The notes below the pieces were generated by a model that saw nothing but the letters and a program-made list of their open reading frames with translations, did not search any database and had not been told where the DNA came from. A DNA stretch of 64,000 bases from Delphinapterus leucas (Eukaryota; Chordata; Mammalia; Artiodactyla; Monodontidae). The position numbers and the translations under genes are program-made. Below, one piece after another: positions 22,845 through 33,480 of the stretch (position 1 is its first letter; each line of letters opens with the position of its first letter). The stretch lies in the NCBI RefSeq assembly GCF_002288925.2, contig NW_022098076.1, positions 68,119,323 through 68,183,322 on the forward strand, in the 5' to 3' direction.

Positions 22845-23895
22845 GTGAAAAAGCATTAAATCTGAAAATGCAACCTCAATAAAAATTTATAGGTAATAAT
22901 ATTAGAGAAAAATTATAACAGATTTAGAATTTTAATTTCCTTATGAAGCATCAATTGAAAAGGAGTTTTAGTCTAGGCTTGCAGTTTTTACTTCTCAAAA
23001 TTTAAAGCCCATAGTGTTGGCAGACTAACAAAACCCTCATTGTCATATAACCTCAGGTACATTAGTGAAGTAGCACATTGTATAATGTCCTTTGTAATGC
23101 TACAGATGAAAAAAAGTGTCCAAACACACAGAAATATTTCACTGTGCCTTGTTACTTATTGTCATGAATAGAAAATTATGATTTGATATGTGTAAGTTAT
23201 TTTATATTTTCTTTTGGGTAAATTAGTTCAAACTTATATTTTAAGTTTTGAAAAATGAAAATGACAACTTAGAGTTACCATTAGCTCTGGCAAAAATTTA
23301 ACTGCAATATGATGAAATAAAATATTGCTAAATAAATTATTCATTAAAGAGAGTTTAAAAGAGAACTATTTTTTTTAATAAGAATCTCTGGTTGGAAAAT
23401 GAAAACTGAATTAGCTATAAGCTTGGTCTAATATTTTGAAATTTGCTCAGTAAAAAGCCTCCAGCTCCTCCCTGCTCTGTCTCTGAAGAGTATGAAAAGC
23501 TTAAAGTATAGCAAGCACAGGGCAAGAGTCAGGCCAACTAAAAATAAAGTACCTTATTAAGCTTTATTGACTTGAGTTAGCTAAAGGTGCCAGGTACACG
23601 AAGTTCTAAGCAAAAACTTAGTCATTAGGTACCCTTAAAATCAGCTGTCATCAGGTAAGAAGAAAAAAATCGCCTCAGCTAGAATTGCCACTCATTCTAG
23701 ACTGATACTAACAATTACGTAATTTTAGAAAGTCTGGCAATATGAAGCAGTTTAGCTGGGTGTGAGAAATAATGACCTGATTAATATTAATCCTAATAGC
23801 AATGCCTTAACTTAAATAGCATTTTATAAAAACGTTTCAAGGTTGAATATACAGGAAAGCACATAGATAACCGGAACCACATTGCCTAAGATGGA
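22845..23895. other. Unassigned AT-rich sequence
   Basis: About 1 kb contains no recognisable gene or repeat. Confidence 0.45.
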
Positions 23896-23899
23896 TTTG

Positions 23900-24090
23900 G
23901 GTCCAACACATAAACTGTGTCAACTTTGGCAATTTATTAAAATTCTTTCTACTTTGGTTTCCTCTTTTGAAAAATGAGGAAAGTAACAGTCCCTTCATTG
24001 GAAGATTGTTGTGAGAGTCAAATAAGTTATTATATGCGAAGAACTTATAACTAGGCCCAGGATAATAAGTCTTAGGTGTTTTTATATGAA
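23900..24090 (+). mobile_element. MIR SINE
   Basis: The order GGTTTCCTCTTTTGAAAAATG, GATTGTTGTGAGAGTCAAAT, AAGAACTTATAACTAGGCCC is the 3' two thirds of MIR in sense orientation, after a degenerate tRNA-related start at GGATTTGGGTCC. Confidence 0.75.
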
Positions 24091-24094
24091 TTTC

Positions 24095-24575
24095 ATATTT
24101 AGCATAAAAAAAAAACAAAAGCCTTAGTGGAGTTAGGATGCTGTTATTCTCCATACAACAGATAAGAGGACAAAGCTAGAGATTGTCTCTTTACCAAAGT
24201 CAGGGAGTTCCAAATTAGTCTTTGTCAGAAAATCGTCAAGAAAAAGCTTGTAGATAAACCTAACCAATAGTTAAAGTCTGACCCTGAGCCGAGACTGCAA
24301 GTTAGATTTCTAATTTAGAAAAAAAGTGCATAATATTGACCTTACATGGCTTTTCTTTTATTATACTTGAAACGTGTTTATATTTTGTGTCCTTTCTTCT
24401 ATTTTTTATATATGATGTATTTACTGAGATATATTTTCAGTGACAACTATGTAGAGCCTTCCTCCATGTTGCCTACTTTCTTCCACAATCCCCAACACTT
24501 CCATCCTCACCCTAGTTTGCTTCTCACATAAAATTTTAAAACTTAATAGATCAAGTAATAATAAATGCTTTCAGA
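24095..24575. other. Unassigned AT-rich sequence
   Basis: No gene or named repeat was recognised. A 61-codon frame at 24346-24531 is hydrophobic and low in complexity, and it is probably chance. Confidence 0.45.
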
Positions 24576-24577
24576 GG

Positions 24578-24748
24578 TCCTGAATGCCAGGTACTTTACA
24601 GAACTTATTTAATTCTTACAATAAACCAATAAGGAAGATATTCAAATATAAGAAGAGTAAAGCTCAGAGATGTTCAATAACACATTCAAAGTCATGAGCC
24701 AGTGAATGAGAAAGCCAGGATCTGCTCACTGTTCTCTCATTTCAGAGT
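24578..24748 (-). mobile_element. MIR SINE
   Basis: AATGCCAGGTACTTTACAGA, ATTTAATTCTTACAATAAACC, AAGCTCAGAGATGTTCAATA and GAATGAGAAAGCCAGGATCT are the MIR landmarks in reverse orientation. Confidence 0.8.
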
Positions 24749-24941
24749 GTTTCTTGCAATATGCCACACAGCCTCGCAAAGTCTTTAATTTACATTTTAA
24801 AGAAAAGTCTACTCTTGCCATCTCCAGCTCTGTGTCTCCACTCCCTTTTTTAAAAAATCATCATCCTGACTTAACCGAACAACTTAAAAAGTTGTTATAT
24901 GAGTGTTGCATTATAGTTACATAACACCTGTATGTAGGAAA

Positions 24942-25138
24942 AAAATTTTAAAGCAATTGAGGGGCATTAGGAAAACATATTCTTTGAAATTTTCAATTCT
25001 CCCTATGACCACTACCATGTGAACAGACCAGGCTACCCTGCTGAAGGATTAGAGACATGTCATCGCCATCACCCCAGCTAATCTCTAGTCAACGAACAGC
25101 CAAAGAATGCCACTGTAGAAGGCAATTTGACTCAACGC
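24942..25138 (+). mobile_element. MaLR/MLT1-class LTR fragment, copy A
   Basis: TTCAATTCTCCCTATGACCA and CTACCATGTGAACAGACCAG match the body of an MLT1-type LTR. The stretch aligns along about 190 bases with 26938-27130 (copy B) in the same orientation, with roughly four in five bases shared by eye. The 3' end with its AATAAA is missing here. Confidence 0.6.
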
Positions 25139-25139
25139 T

Positions 25140-25733
25140 TCCATTGCTAAGAGAACTTTTTAGGGCTGTAGAGCATCCATCTGTCCTGCAGAGGGCACCA
25201 GTGGCCCAGACCGCAGAATTCAGTGCTTCTCATACGACAGCCTTGGAAGGAAACCCCCTCCTTGCCCTGTGCACTGCCTGTAGATTTGGTGGGGGCGGGT
25301 CACTGAAAGCCAGCGCTACCACTTCCTCTCCTAGAGATATGAGTATCTTCTAAGACTTTCACGGCAGAGTTTTCAGTTTGGCCCCCAAATCATATATTTG
25401 CATAATGTAGTTATATTGAAAACTTTGCAAACTGTTTTAGATCATTACTTTTTATTTTTAGAGAAAATTAACATTTTTAGAAGATCAGGATGCACTTCAA
25501 GCTCTAAAATCATTCAGTCCCCAGTAATGTCATAATACAAAAATGCTAATAGTGAAACCTCATTAGTTCACCCCAGCCAAAAGACCTGTCTACCTGATCT
25601 AGCAAAAACCCCAAATCATATACTTAAATACTGTTATACTGTTTTCTGTAAATACATTTCTTACTTATTAAGCTAACATCCTTTTATGCACTCAGGTTGT
25701 TTCCTAAGAAGGGTTTATTAAATGTAGGAGCAA
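25140..25733. other. Unassigned, with a GC-rich patch and a CTCF-like motif
   Basis: A GC-rich patch spans about 25165-25335. CCTGCAGAGGGCAC at 25185-25198 fits the CTCF core pattern CCASYAGRKGGCRS at 13 of 14 positions. The 98-codon frame 25057-25353 runs through both LTR copy A and this patch, so it is unlikely to be a real protein. The remainder is AT-rich. Confidence 0.35.
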
Positions 25734-25737
25734 AGCT

Positions 25738-25985
25738 GATGAAGTGCATGTTCTTTGGCATCAAACTGACCCGGGTCCAAATCCTATTTCTGCCACTTAT
25801 TAGCTGTGTGACCATGAGAAGTCACTTTACACATCTCTGAGCCTCAATTCTCTCATTTGTAAATAAAAATAAAAATACTTGCTTCACATAACACTGTGAG
25901 AATTAAACTAGATAATGTGCAGAAATGCTTAGCACAATGTTAAGTGCACAGAATAAAGGCTGAGAAAATAATGGTTATATAACTA
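25738..25985 (+). mobile_element. MIR SINE, nearly full length
   Basis: The landmarks are all present in order. They are ACCCGGGTCCAAATCCTATT, CTGCCACTTATTAGCTGTGT, GACCATGAGAAGTCACTTTA, TGAGCCTCAATTCTCTCATT and AGCACAATGTTAAGTGCACA. Confidence 0.9.
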
Positions 25986-26254
25986 AATAGATATTATGGA
26001 TTTGTAAGTAGTATATTAGCAGTTTTTGTGTGGTGCTTGTTGCAGGGAGGACAAAAATCTTTAATATGTGTCACTACTCTAACATTTGAACTATTTTATA
26101 TGGTTTCTAGCAAAATCTTTGGCCCCAAGATTCACTTTCAAAGAAAATATTCTTAGGGCAAGTGCAGAGTGTAGCTGTTTAAACATCCATTTGCAAATAA
26201 AACTTCCAAAATACTAAAAAAAATTATTCTCTTAAAATTTTGGAAGATTAATCC

Positions 26255-26324
26255 TTGTAATTTGATAAATAATTTGATGAATTTGATTAATAATTTAATA
26301 AATTTGTAATTTGGTAAATAATTT
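26255..26324. repeat. AT-rich imperfect tandem repeat
   Basis: TTGTAATTTGATAAATAATT at 26255 recurs with one change at 26304. The space between is filled by shorter variants (GAATTTGATTAATAATTTAA). It is low in complexity. Confidence 0.7.
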
Positions 26325-26329
26325 AAATG

Positions 26330-26930
26330 GTCTATGAAAAATAATTCATTAACTAAATATAAATTTAGCTCAATTTTTGTCTGAATTATGAAAAAGTATG
26401 AATTACCAAACTTTCACCAAGTTTGGAAAAGCTATTATTAAAATAATGTAAGTAGGGACTTATAAGCTTGAGTTCAAGGCAACAATCCTGAACTGAGAAA
26501 AATAAAGATATTTTATAATCATAAATGAGAGCAAATCACATTAACTACCTGTCAATAATATTTATACATCAAATTACGGATCATTAAAATAAAACTGCGA
26601 GAAATGTAAATGGTAATATATGAAAACAATAGTCGGTGACAGTCTCATCTCTATGGGCAAAAAAGTAGATCCAAAACAGAGAATCCAAATAAAAAATAAC
26701 TAAGCAGGTCTTACAGATATATATCATATTCAATAAATTGAAAATTGATTGATGCATTTTATTTTTTATAATCATCCATGAAATTTCTAAATATTGGCTA
26801 TTAATTCCACAATAAATTGCTAGTAAATATGAAAAAGTAGATGTTAATGTCATTATGTTATTGTTGATAGTAACATTAACAAAAATATAAATAACTGAGG
26901 AATAAAATTTGCAATTAACATACAACACTC
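26330..26930. other. Unassigned AT-rich sequence
   Basis: A 114-codon minus-strand frame (26584-26928) lies here. It is rich in I, F, Y and N, as AT-rich chance frames are, and it lacks any recognisable domain. I do not call it a gene. Confidence 0.45.
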
Positions 26931-26937
26931 ATACAAA

Positions 26938-27260
26938 GAAAAAAATGTAAAGTAATTGAGGGGCATAAGGGAAACTAACTCTTCGAAATTTTCAGTTCTC
27001 CCTGTGACCACTACCATGTGAACAGTGCTGGCTAGCCAACTAAAGATGAGAGATGTCCTCACCATCACCCCAGCTAACATCTAACCAATGACCAGACATA
27101 TGAATGAAGCTATTCTAGGCAATCCAGCCAAATTGCCAGCTGACCACAGAATAATCATGTGGCTGACGCATGAAAACAACAAACATTGGCTATGTTAAGC
27201 CACTGAATTTTAGGTTGGTTTCCTATACAGCAGAGTCTGATACAAGACTTAGGCAAGAAC
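26938..27260 (+). mobile_element. MaLR/MLT1-class LTR fragment, copy B
   Basis: TTCAGTTCTCCCTGTGACCA, CTACCATGTGAACAGTGCTG, GCCAGCTGACCACAGAATAA and the 3' end TAAGCCACTGAATTTTAGGT followed by TGGTTTCC fit an MLT1-class LTR in sense orientation. This copy reaches close to the LTR 3' end, unlike copy A 2 kb upstream. Confidence 0.65.
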
Positions 27261-27264
27261 AAAG

Positions 27265-27995
27265 ACAAGCTCACACTGTCTTTTCTTCTGACATGGCCTC
27301 TATCGGGCAGAGGAGAAACATACAGCTTTGCCTTACTGAACCTGAGAGTGTAGGATGCTTCTGAAGCAACAGCAACCTCCTTCCAGCAACCAGAAAGCCA
27401 GCCCAGGACTTATCCTTTGCGTTTTCTCAGGCATGAGTTGAACATGGCCATAGTGGAGGGAATGTGTTAGGCTCTCCATGTTCTTTCATTGCAACTCCCC
27501 TTCTTTTTTGTCTGAAAAAAAGGGCAAGCACCTCATCTTTTGCAGTTTAGAACAACCACAGAAAACACCAAAACTCTATCCAACAATTCTCTTTGAATTT
27601 CCAATCATCTATTTTCTTAGCCTATCCAAGAACTGTTAGAGGTAAGTAATCAACAAATGATGGAAACCAATATTCTGTTACAAACTTTTTTACATCTCAT
27701 ATCTCACTGTGGGTTGTGCATCTGTCATTATAGTGCCTCAGCCAAAATTGAGTCTAAAATACTTCCATTATAATGTCTTTTATCATGAATTTATAGAATC
27801 TTTGCATAGAGGAGCCCTTTGCCATTTGATTCGAAATGAAGATGCTTTAAAGAGAAATAATGATGTGTTATTTCTTCTTCCCACTTTAATCTGGCTATTA
27901 TTCCTAGGGCTTCTCTTTTCATGAACCTAGTAACCTCCACAGTGCTAAATCCACTGTTCCATTTCAATCCTCCTATCGTTCAACTTCTCAGGAGC
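27265..27995. other. Unassigned non-coding sequence
   Basis: No gene or confident repeat was recognised. The plus-strand frames of 64 and 71 codons have no known features. Confidence 0.45.
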
Positions 27996-27999
27996 ATTA

Positions 28000-29165
28000 T
28001 ACATAGTAGAAATATTTTCCATACTTGGTTTGCAGAACACGATATGATCCTGGTTTTCCTCCTACTTTGTAAGCTGATTTTGCTCATCTTTCCTTGCTGA
28101 ATTTACCTCTTCTTCCTGATCTCTAAATGTTGGAGTTCCCTAGGTCTTCATCACCTCACTATCATTAAACCCTGAGTGATCTCATCCAGTAACATGACTT
28201 TAAATACCATCCATACACTAGTGATTCTCATATTTCTATGCCATGCTCTGCCCTGCTCGTTCTAATTTCCATACTCAATTGTCTACTTGACCTTTCTACT
28301 TGGCTATCTCATAGTCATTTCACATAGAGTAAGTCAAACACAACTTGATCCCCTTCCATAAATCTATTCTTCACTTTTTCTTCTATATCTTAGTAAACAA
28401 TCCTGCCATTCACCCAGTTTCTCAAGCCAAAACCTTTGACATCATCTCCAAGTCTCCCTTTTCTCTCTACCCCATAATTTTCTTAGTAAATTCTAATAAA
28501 TTTCTACTTTCAAAGTAACCAAACACAAGTACTTCTTAGCCAACTTCCTACCTACTACCTCATTAGTCCAGGTCTCTATATCTCACACCCAAATTACTGC
28601 AGTAGCCTCCTATCTGGTTTTTCCACCACAGCAGTAAGAGTAGTGACTCTTAAAGTCACACCATGTCACTTCCCTGCTAAAAATCTTCCAATAACTTCCC
28701 TTACTATATAGCCAAAAAGCACAAACTTTTCTCCAGCCTTTCAGACCATAACGATCAGACCATAACGATCTGATTGGTGGCTACCTATTCAATTCAATTT
28801 GCTTCTTCTTCCCATTTACTCACTCTGTACAAGCCACACTGGCCTTTTCTGGTTCCACAACATATCAAATCTGTGCCTGAGTGAGGACTTTGCATTTGCT
28901 GTTCCCTCCACCTGAAACTCTATTAACACAGGCGTTTCCATGGAGTGTTCTCTCACTTGGTTATGATATTCATTCAACTATCACCATTTTAGAGCAGCTT
29001 TCACTCCTCTCTTTCCCTACTTTGTCCTTAAAGTACTTGGCATTTCCTAGACTTAACTGACGTGATACAGTATGTCCATTTGTAAATTTCCTATCTCCTC
29101 ACTAGAATGCAAATGTGAGGAATGTTTTATATAGCTATGCCACACATATATGTCTTAAATGAAAT
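28000..29165 (+). mobile_element. LINE2 (L2) 3' region
   Basis: The stretch is pyrimidine-rich and follows L2 order. Landmarks are ACTGCAGTAGCCTCCTATCT, ACCATGTCACTTCCCTGCTA followed by AAAATCTTCCAATAACTTCC, ACTCTGTACAAGCCACACTG, TTTGCATTTGCTGTTCCCTCC and ACTAGAATGCAAATGTGAGG. This is the region downstream of the reverse transcriptase, heavily diverged. A 14-bp perfect tandem duplication (TCAGACCATAACGA, 28741-28768) sits inside it. Confidence 0.85.
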
Positions 29166-29490
29166 AACACTTTTGCCCATAGGCAAAAATTCAAATGCCA
29201 TTAAACAAAGTCAAAAGAAAATAATACGTATAGCTAATTCACTTTGTTATACAGCAGAAACTAACACAACAATGTAAAGCGATTATACTCCAATAAAGAC
29301 GTTAAAAAAAATAAACAAGCTGTGAAAAAAAATGTTTGCATATATGTATACACATAAGACTAATTAACAAAATAAAAAATGTATAGGTCAATAAAAAACA
29401 TACAGGTCAATAAGAAAAATAATCATTTCGAAAAATAAAATCAGGACATGAACAGGTAATTTACAAGAAGAGAAGTAAAGATGTCCAATA
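29166..29490 (+). mobile_element. Old L1M ORF2 fragment (interrupted)
   Basis: GCCATTAAACAAAGTCAAAAG before the interruption, and CAGGACATGAACAGGTAATT followed by TACAAGAAGAGAAGTAAAGA after it, are consecutive ORF2 C-terminal blocks. The host is split by a very short L1 3' end at about 29222-29312. Confidence 0.65.
29222..29312 (+). mobile_element. Very short 5'-truncated L1 3' end
   Basis: Only the last 90 or so bases of an artiodactyl/cetacean-type L1 are present: CTAATTCACTTTGTTATACAG, AAACTAACACAACAATGTAA, ACTCCAATAAAG and an A-run. The target-site duplication is not separable from the A-rich flank. Confidence 0.75.
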
Positions 29491-29494
29491 AACA

Positions 29495-29650
29495 TTTGAA
29501 GAGGTGGAGGGGCTACTGGCATTTTACAAGCATTACCTCAGGCAATCCTCATGATAACCCAGTGTGGTATGTCTCCTTATGACTGTCACTATATCGACGA
29601 AAAATAAATCTAAGACGAAGAGAGGTTAAGCAGTTTGTCAGATGTATGTA
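29495..29650 (-). mobile_element. MIR SINE fragment
   Basis: CATTTTACAAGCATTACCTC, GCAATCCTCATGATAACCCA and AGACGAAGAGAGGTTAAGCA are MIR landmarks in reverse orientation. Confidence 0.7.
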
Positions 29651-29689
29651 TGTATTACTAGGTCAGATGTATATATTACATTAAAAAAT

Positions 29690-30005
29690 TCAAATTTTAT
29701 CTCTATGTGGGAAAGGTAGGGAGAGCATTTTGCAGAGTATGACTCCATTCATGAAAATGAGCATATCAAAGCTATGATGTGTATAGAGGCATGAATGTAT
29801 AAATGTACAGGAAGAGTGTCTGGAAGGGTAAAGACAAAACTGATTGCAGTGGTTCCCTCTGAGGATAACATTTGTGCGGGCTGGAAAAGTCACCGCATTG
29901 TAACTTAGCTTCTTATGTATCACTGATTTTTTTAACAATGAGAATATACTTACACATTACTTTTATAACTTAACACTTCCTAGTTAAAAAATAAAAATTA
30001 CTTTT
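29690..30005 (+). mobile_element. Old L1M 3' end
   Basis: GTACAGGAAGAGTGTCTGGA, GATTGCAGTGGTTCCCTCTG and the terminal AATGAGAATATACTTACACATT, ATTACTTTTATAAC, A-rich tail are typical of the 3' UTR of old L1M elements. Confidence 0.7.
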
Positions 30006-30589
30006 GAAGGAGATTAAAAAGAATATTTGCCTTCCTTAAAAATTAATGTTTAATTCTCTATTCTATGTAGGCTTCAAAGACAAAGCCTAAGGGGCTGTGC
30101 ATGAGAGACTTCTGTCTTCACATCAGATTAATTTGCCTGTCTCCTTTATGTTTAGGAAAAAAAGTTTGACTAATGTACAGAGTACACTCAGGTCTTAATA
30201 ATTGATGCCACAAAATACACAGTGAAAATAGACATGTGGTATTGAATAGGTCAGTGTCATATGTCAGCAAATGACAATTAGACATGCCCATTCACAGGGT
30301 CCATCTGAATTCATTGCCATCAAAAGTTAAATGGGAAGCTAATATTCAATATTTGTCCCCTAGAAAATTCAAAAGATGCCCATACAAATACTCCCCTGTT
30401 GTTACTATCGCGAGAGAAATTGATCAGGAAGATAAGGCTGAGGTCTAAAGAACTCCCAGCATCCTGATGAGCACTCTTGGAAGAGCTATCTCTACAACCT
30501 CATAGCAACATCTATTGTTGCAACCTAGGTTGCCATCTAGGCTGCAACCCAGTTGAACTGCTCTATATCTGGGCACTAGGGCACTGGAA

Positions 30590-30795
30590 AGGATAAGAAA
30601 TCATATTTATATTTACATAAAGAAACTCTAGAGAATACATAATATACTGATAATAGTGATTATCTGTGGGAATGAAGGTGGGGAACAGGCCAATTATAAC
30701 AGAAATGTGGGACTTGTTTTGAACCATATAAATATACCTGTTCAAAAATATTTTAATTATAACAGTGTACCAGAGGAACCTAAATTGGATATAAT
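30590..30795 (+). mobile_element. Old L1M 3'-UTR fragment
   Basis: TGATAATAGTGATTATCTGT, GGGAATGAAGGTGGGGAACA and the TTGTTTTGAACCATATAAAT region resemble a second, more diverged L1M 3' UTR in sense orientation. Confidence 0.5.
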
Positions 30796-30799
30796 GAAC

Positions 30800-31330
30800 C
30801 TTGATGACAGCTTCTGAGGTCAATAAAAAAGCAGATTTGGAAACCCTTTTGCCTCTGGCAAAGTTTTGCTAAGAGAAACCATATGCCTGCTGGGTCAGTT
30901 CAGAAGAATTCACATCTTTAGGATGATTTGCCTACAGTTTATAGGTTTAATTGTTTTCCTAGGTAGAATCCAGGATCAGGATCTATTTTAAAACATTCCA
31001 TTAATTATCTAGGATGTTAAAAGTTCTATGACAGAGTCTCTTCCACTGCAGAATTGCTCTTATCATATCCATTTCTCCTAATTAGCTCCTTGCTCTTTGG
31101 TCATGTTTCTCCTGGGATGAAGTGAAAGAGAAACCTATCCTATCTTCAGAATTTAAAAAGAAATTACAAACGAGTTTGCTATATTTCTTAAAATTTCTAA
31201 ACATACTTTCTTTTTAACACTGGAAGATTGGGTTCCTCAACTCTGAAAAACAAATCGAGTTGACGTATACCTAAACTTTATTGTTCTGTATCAGCTCCAA
31301 GAAAGAAGGCTTAAGAGTCTTTTAGAGTTC
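30800..31330. other. Unassigned non-coding sequence
   Basis: I see no gene or repeat that can be named. Confidence 0.45.
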
Positions 31331-31334
31331 ATCA

Positions 31335-31770
31335 ATTATTGTGCTAGATTGGGTTTCCCAGAAGCTGATCTTACAAAGAGGATCTGTGTGCAAGTAATTT
31401 ATTCAGGAAGTGTTCCCCAAGAGTGAGTCATGCTAGAGATGAAGGCGGGTTCTCCAGCAAAAGTCTCATCGAGGGTCGTTCCCACTGATCCTGCAGAGGA
31501 ACCCTGGAGTAGGAGGTGCTCCTCAGAGATGTCCCCAGCAGGGATGAGGGAACTGAAATATAATATTCCCACGTGGAGTGCTGGGCCACATAATCTAGGC
31601 CTAGGGCAGTGGGCTGAAGGAGAGCCTTAGGTCTGGCTATTGAAAACATACTGAAAGCCAAGGAGTGAAAAGGTGTCTGGGGAAGCAGGCAGGGAAGGAA
31701 GGTACAGAAATGTACCAAGGCATTAGGGGCTGGGAATGGGGCGCCAACATTACGTGATGCAATTATCCAA
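31335..31770 (-). mobile_element. Probable LTR fragment, family uncertain
   Basis: Read on the minus strand, the left end gives CCTGAATAAATTACTTGCAC, an AATAAA polyadenylation signal close to the 3' end. GGGTTTCCCAGAAGC lies outside it on the plus strand, as in several mammalian ERVL/MaLR LTRs. The body is GC-richer than its flanks. A 123-codon minus-strand frame (31428-31799) lies entirely within it and has no domain. Confidence 0.4.
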
Positions 31771-31942
31771 CAAATCTGAATCCCAGATTCAGAATGCATT
31801 TATGTATAATCTGTGTATAGATCCGAGGCTATTAATTACATTTTCTTCAGTTGTTGCCATACCTTACATGATAGCCAGAATTCACAAGGGTAATTTGACA
31901 GATAAAATTCCAATCCTAAGATGCATAAAAGAAGCTATCTTC

Positions 31943-32021
31943 ATACCTCCATTTTGAATATGGAGGTATTCAATATGAACTTGGTAAATTCATATGAACA
32001 ATATGAACTTGGTAAATTCAT
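31943..32021. repeat. Short hairpin plus 28-bp tandem duplication
   Basis: The 10-bp arms ATACCTCCAT (31943-31952) and ATGGAGGTAT (31960-31969) are perfect inverted repeats around a 7-base loop. Immediately after, a 23-bp segment starting CAATATGAACTTGGTAAATT at 31971 is repeated exactly at 31999. Confidence 0.95.
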
Positions 32022-32224
32022 TAAATTAATGAGTTCCACATATATAAAAATAAACATTCTTCTCTATGGTGATGTCTTTGTTTAGTATCCACAAATTAAG
32101 AAGCCTTAAGAAACTTAACCTCCTGATTAAATGTTTCTAAAAATGTCAAATTTGACTAAACTATTATAGAGCTAAAATTTGTGTTATCTGAGGGTCATTT
32201 TTTAATGTTGAAGTGGAATATTTT

Positions 32225-32395
32225 AATAATGAATTTATGTAGAAACTGTGCCAGGCATATTCTGGGCACTGGAAATAAAGTGGAGAACAAAACTGACAAA
32301 GTTCTTTTTCATGGAGCCTACTTTCCAATACACAAAGATAGACCCAAAATAAGGAAAGGAATATATGACATTATTTCTGATGTTGGCATGTCCTA
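32225..32395 (-). mobile_element. L2 3' end fragment
   Basis: ACTGTGCCAGGCATATTCTG, GGCACTGGAAATAAAGTGGA, ACAAAACTGACAAAGTTC and CATGGAGCCTACTTTCCAAT are the usual reverse-orientation L2 3' landmarks. Confidence 0.65.
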
Positions 32396-32397
32396 TA

Positions 32398-32432
32398 AAT
32401 AATATAAAATAAAATAAAACAAAATAAAATAC
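32398..32432. repeat. (AAAAT)n microsatellite
   Basis: An imperfect run of AAAAT units (AATAAAATAAAACAAAATAA) follows the L2 fragment. Confidence 0.85.
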
Positions 32433-32636
32433 AAAGGTGTGATAGAAACTGATAGGAGTTTTAAATGTTTTTTGATAGGAGTTTTCATGTTTAAATACAT
32501 GAAAATAAAAGTAAAATGCTTACAGAAGAAAGTATAGATTGTTATTTTGGGAACTTTGAGGTGAAAAAGGACTTCTTACTACCCCTAAAATACAAAACAT
32601 AAGGCCAAAATAACTGGATTTTAACACATCAATATT

Positions 32637-32945
32637 TATTTTTTATTTAATATATTTTTGGCTGCTTTGGATCTTCGTTGCTGCGTGCGGGGTCTCTCCA
32701 ACTGCGGCGAGCAGGGGCTACTCTTTGCTGCAGTGCATGGGCTTTTCATTGCGGTGGCCTCTCCCACTGCGGAGCACGAGCACCAGGCGCGCAGGCCTCA
32801 GCAGTTGTGGCACACGGGCTCAGGAGCTGTGGCCCACGGGCTCAGCTGCTCCGTGGCATGTGGGATCTTCCTGGACCAGGGACTGAACCCGTGTTCCCTG
32901 CATTGGCAGGCGGACTCTCAACCACTGCGTCACCAGGAAGTCCTC
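32637..32945 (-). mobile_element. CHR-1-like SINE (long form)
   Basis: The reverse complement begins GGACTTCCTGGTGACGCAG and has the longer body (about 300 bases) with repeated TTGTGGCACACGGGCTCAG-like blocks, ending GCCAAAAATATATTAAATAA. Exact 12-bp target-site duplications CACATCAATATT flank it (32625-32636 and 32946-32957). Confidence 0.92.
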
Positions 32946-32971
32946 CACATCAATATTAAGAATGTCTGATC

Positions 32972-33176
32972 TGGGCTTCCCTGGTGGCGCAGTGGTTGGG
33001 AGCCCGCCTGCAGATTGAGGGGACGCGGGTTCGTGCCCCGGTCCGGCGGGATCCCACATGCCGCGGGGCGGCTGGGCCCGTGAGCCATGGCCGCTGGGCC
33101 TGCGCGTCCGGAGCCTGTGCTCCGCAGCGGGAGAGGCCACAGCAGTGAGAGGCCCGCGTACTGCAAAAAAAAAAAA
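32972..33176 (+). mobile_element. CHR-2-like SINE
   Basis: The copy runs from TGGGCTTCCCTGGTGGCGCAG to an A-run. Exact 14-bp target-site duplications AAGAATGTCTGATC flank it (32958-32971 and 33177-33190). Its 5' end lies 26-28 bases from the 5' end of the oppositely oriented CHR-1-like SINE. It differs from other copies here by CAGATTGAGG in place of CAATGCAGG. Confidence 0.95.
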
Positions 33177-33480
33177 AAGAATGTCTGATCAGTGAATTAA
33201 ACCATAAACAAAGTTAACTAATGACAGACTGGGAAAAGACATTTGTAACATCTAAAACTCAATGAGGATTAATACATAGAATATACAAGGAATTCCTAAA
33301 AATCAACAAGAAATGAATTGATAGAAGAAATGATCAAAAGACATTTTAGAAAGACAAAATGGGAAATGTGATTGCGAACAAGTATGTAAAGTAATACTCA
33401 GCTTCATCAGTAATTAGAGAAATGCATATTAAAATAAGATAATACTCTAAATACATCAAATCAGCATAAGTTTGAAATCA

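Noticed and set aside
26584..26928. 114-codon minus-strand frame rich in I, F, Y
   Set aside because: AT-rich composition alone produces such frames. There is no transmembrane or domain pattern that is convincing.
31428..31799. 123-codon minus-strand frame
   Set aside because: It lies within a probable LTR fragment with an AATAAA signal. No domain was recognised.
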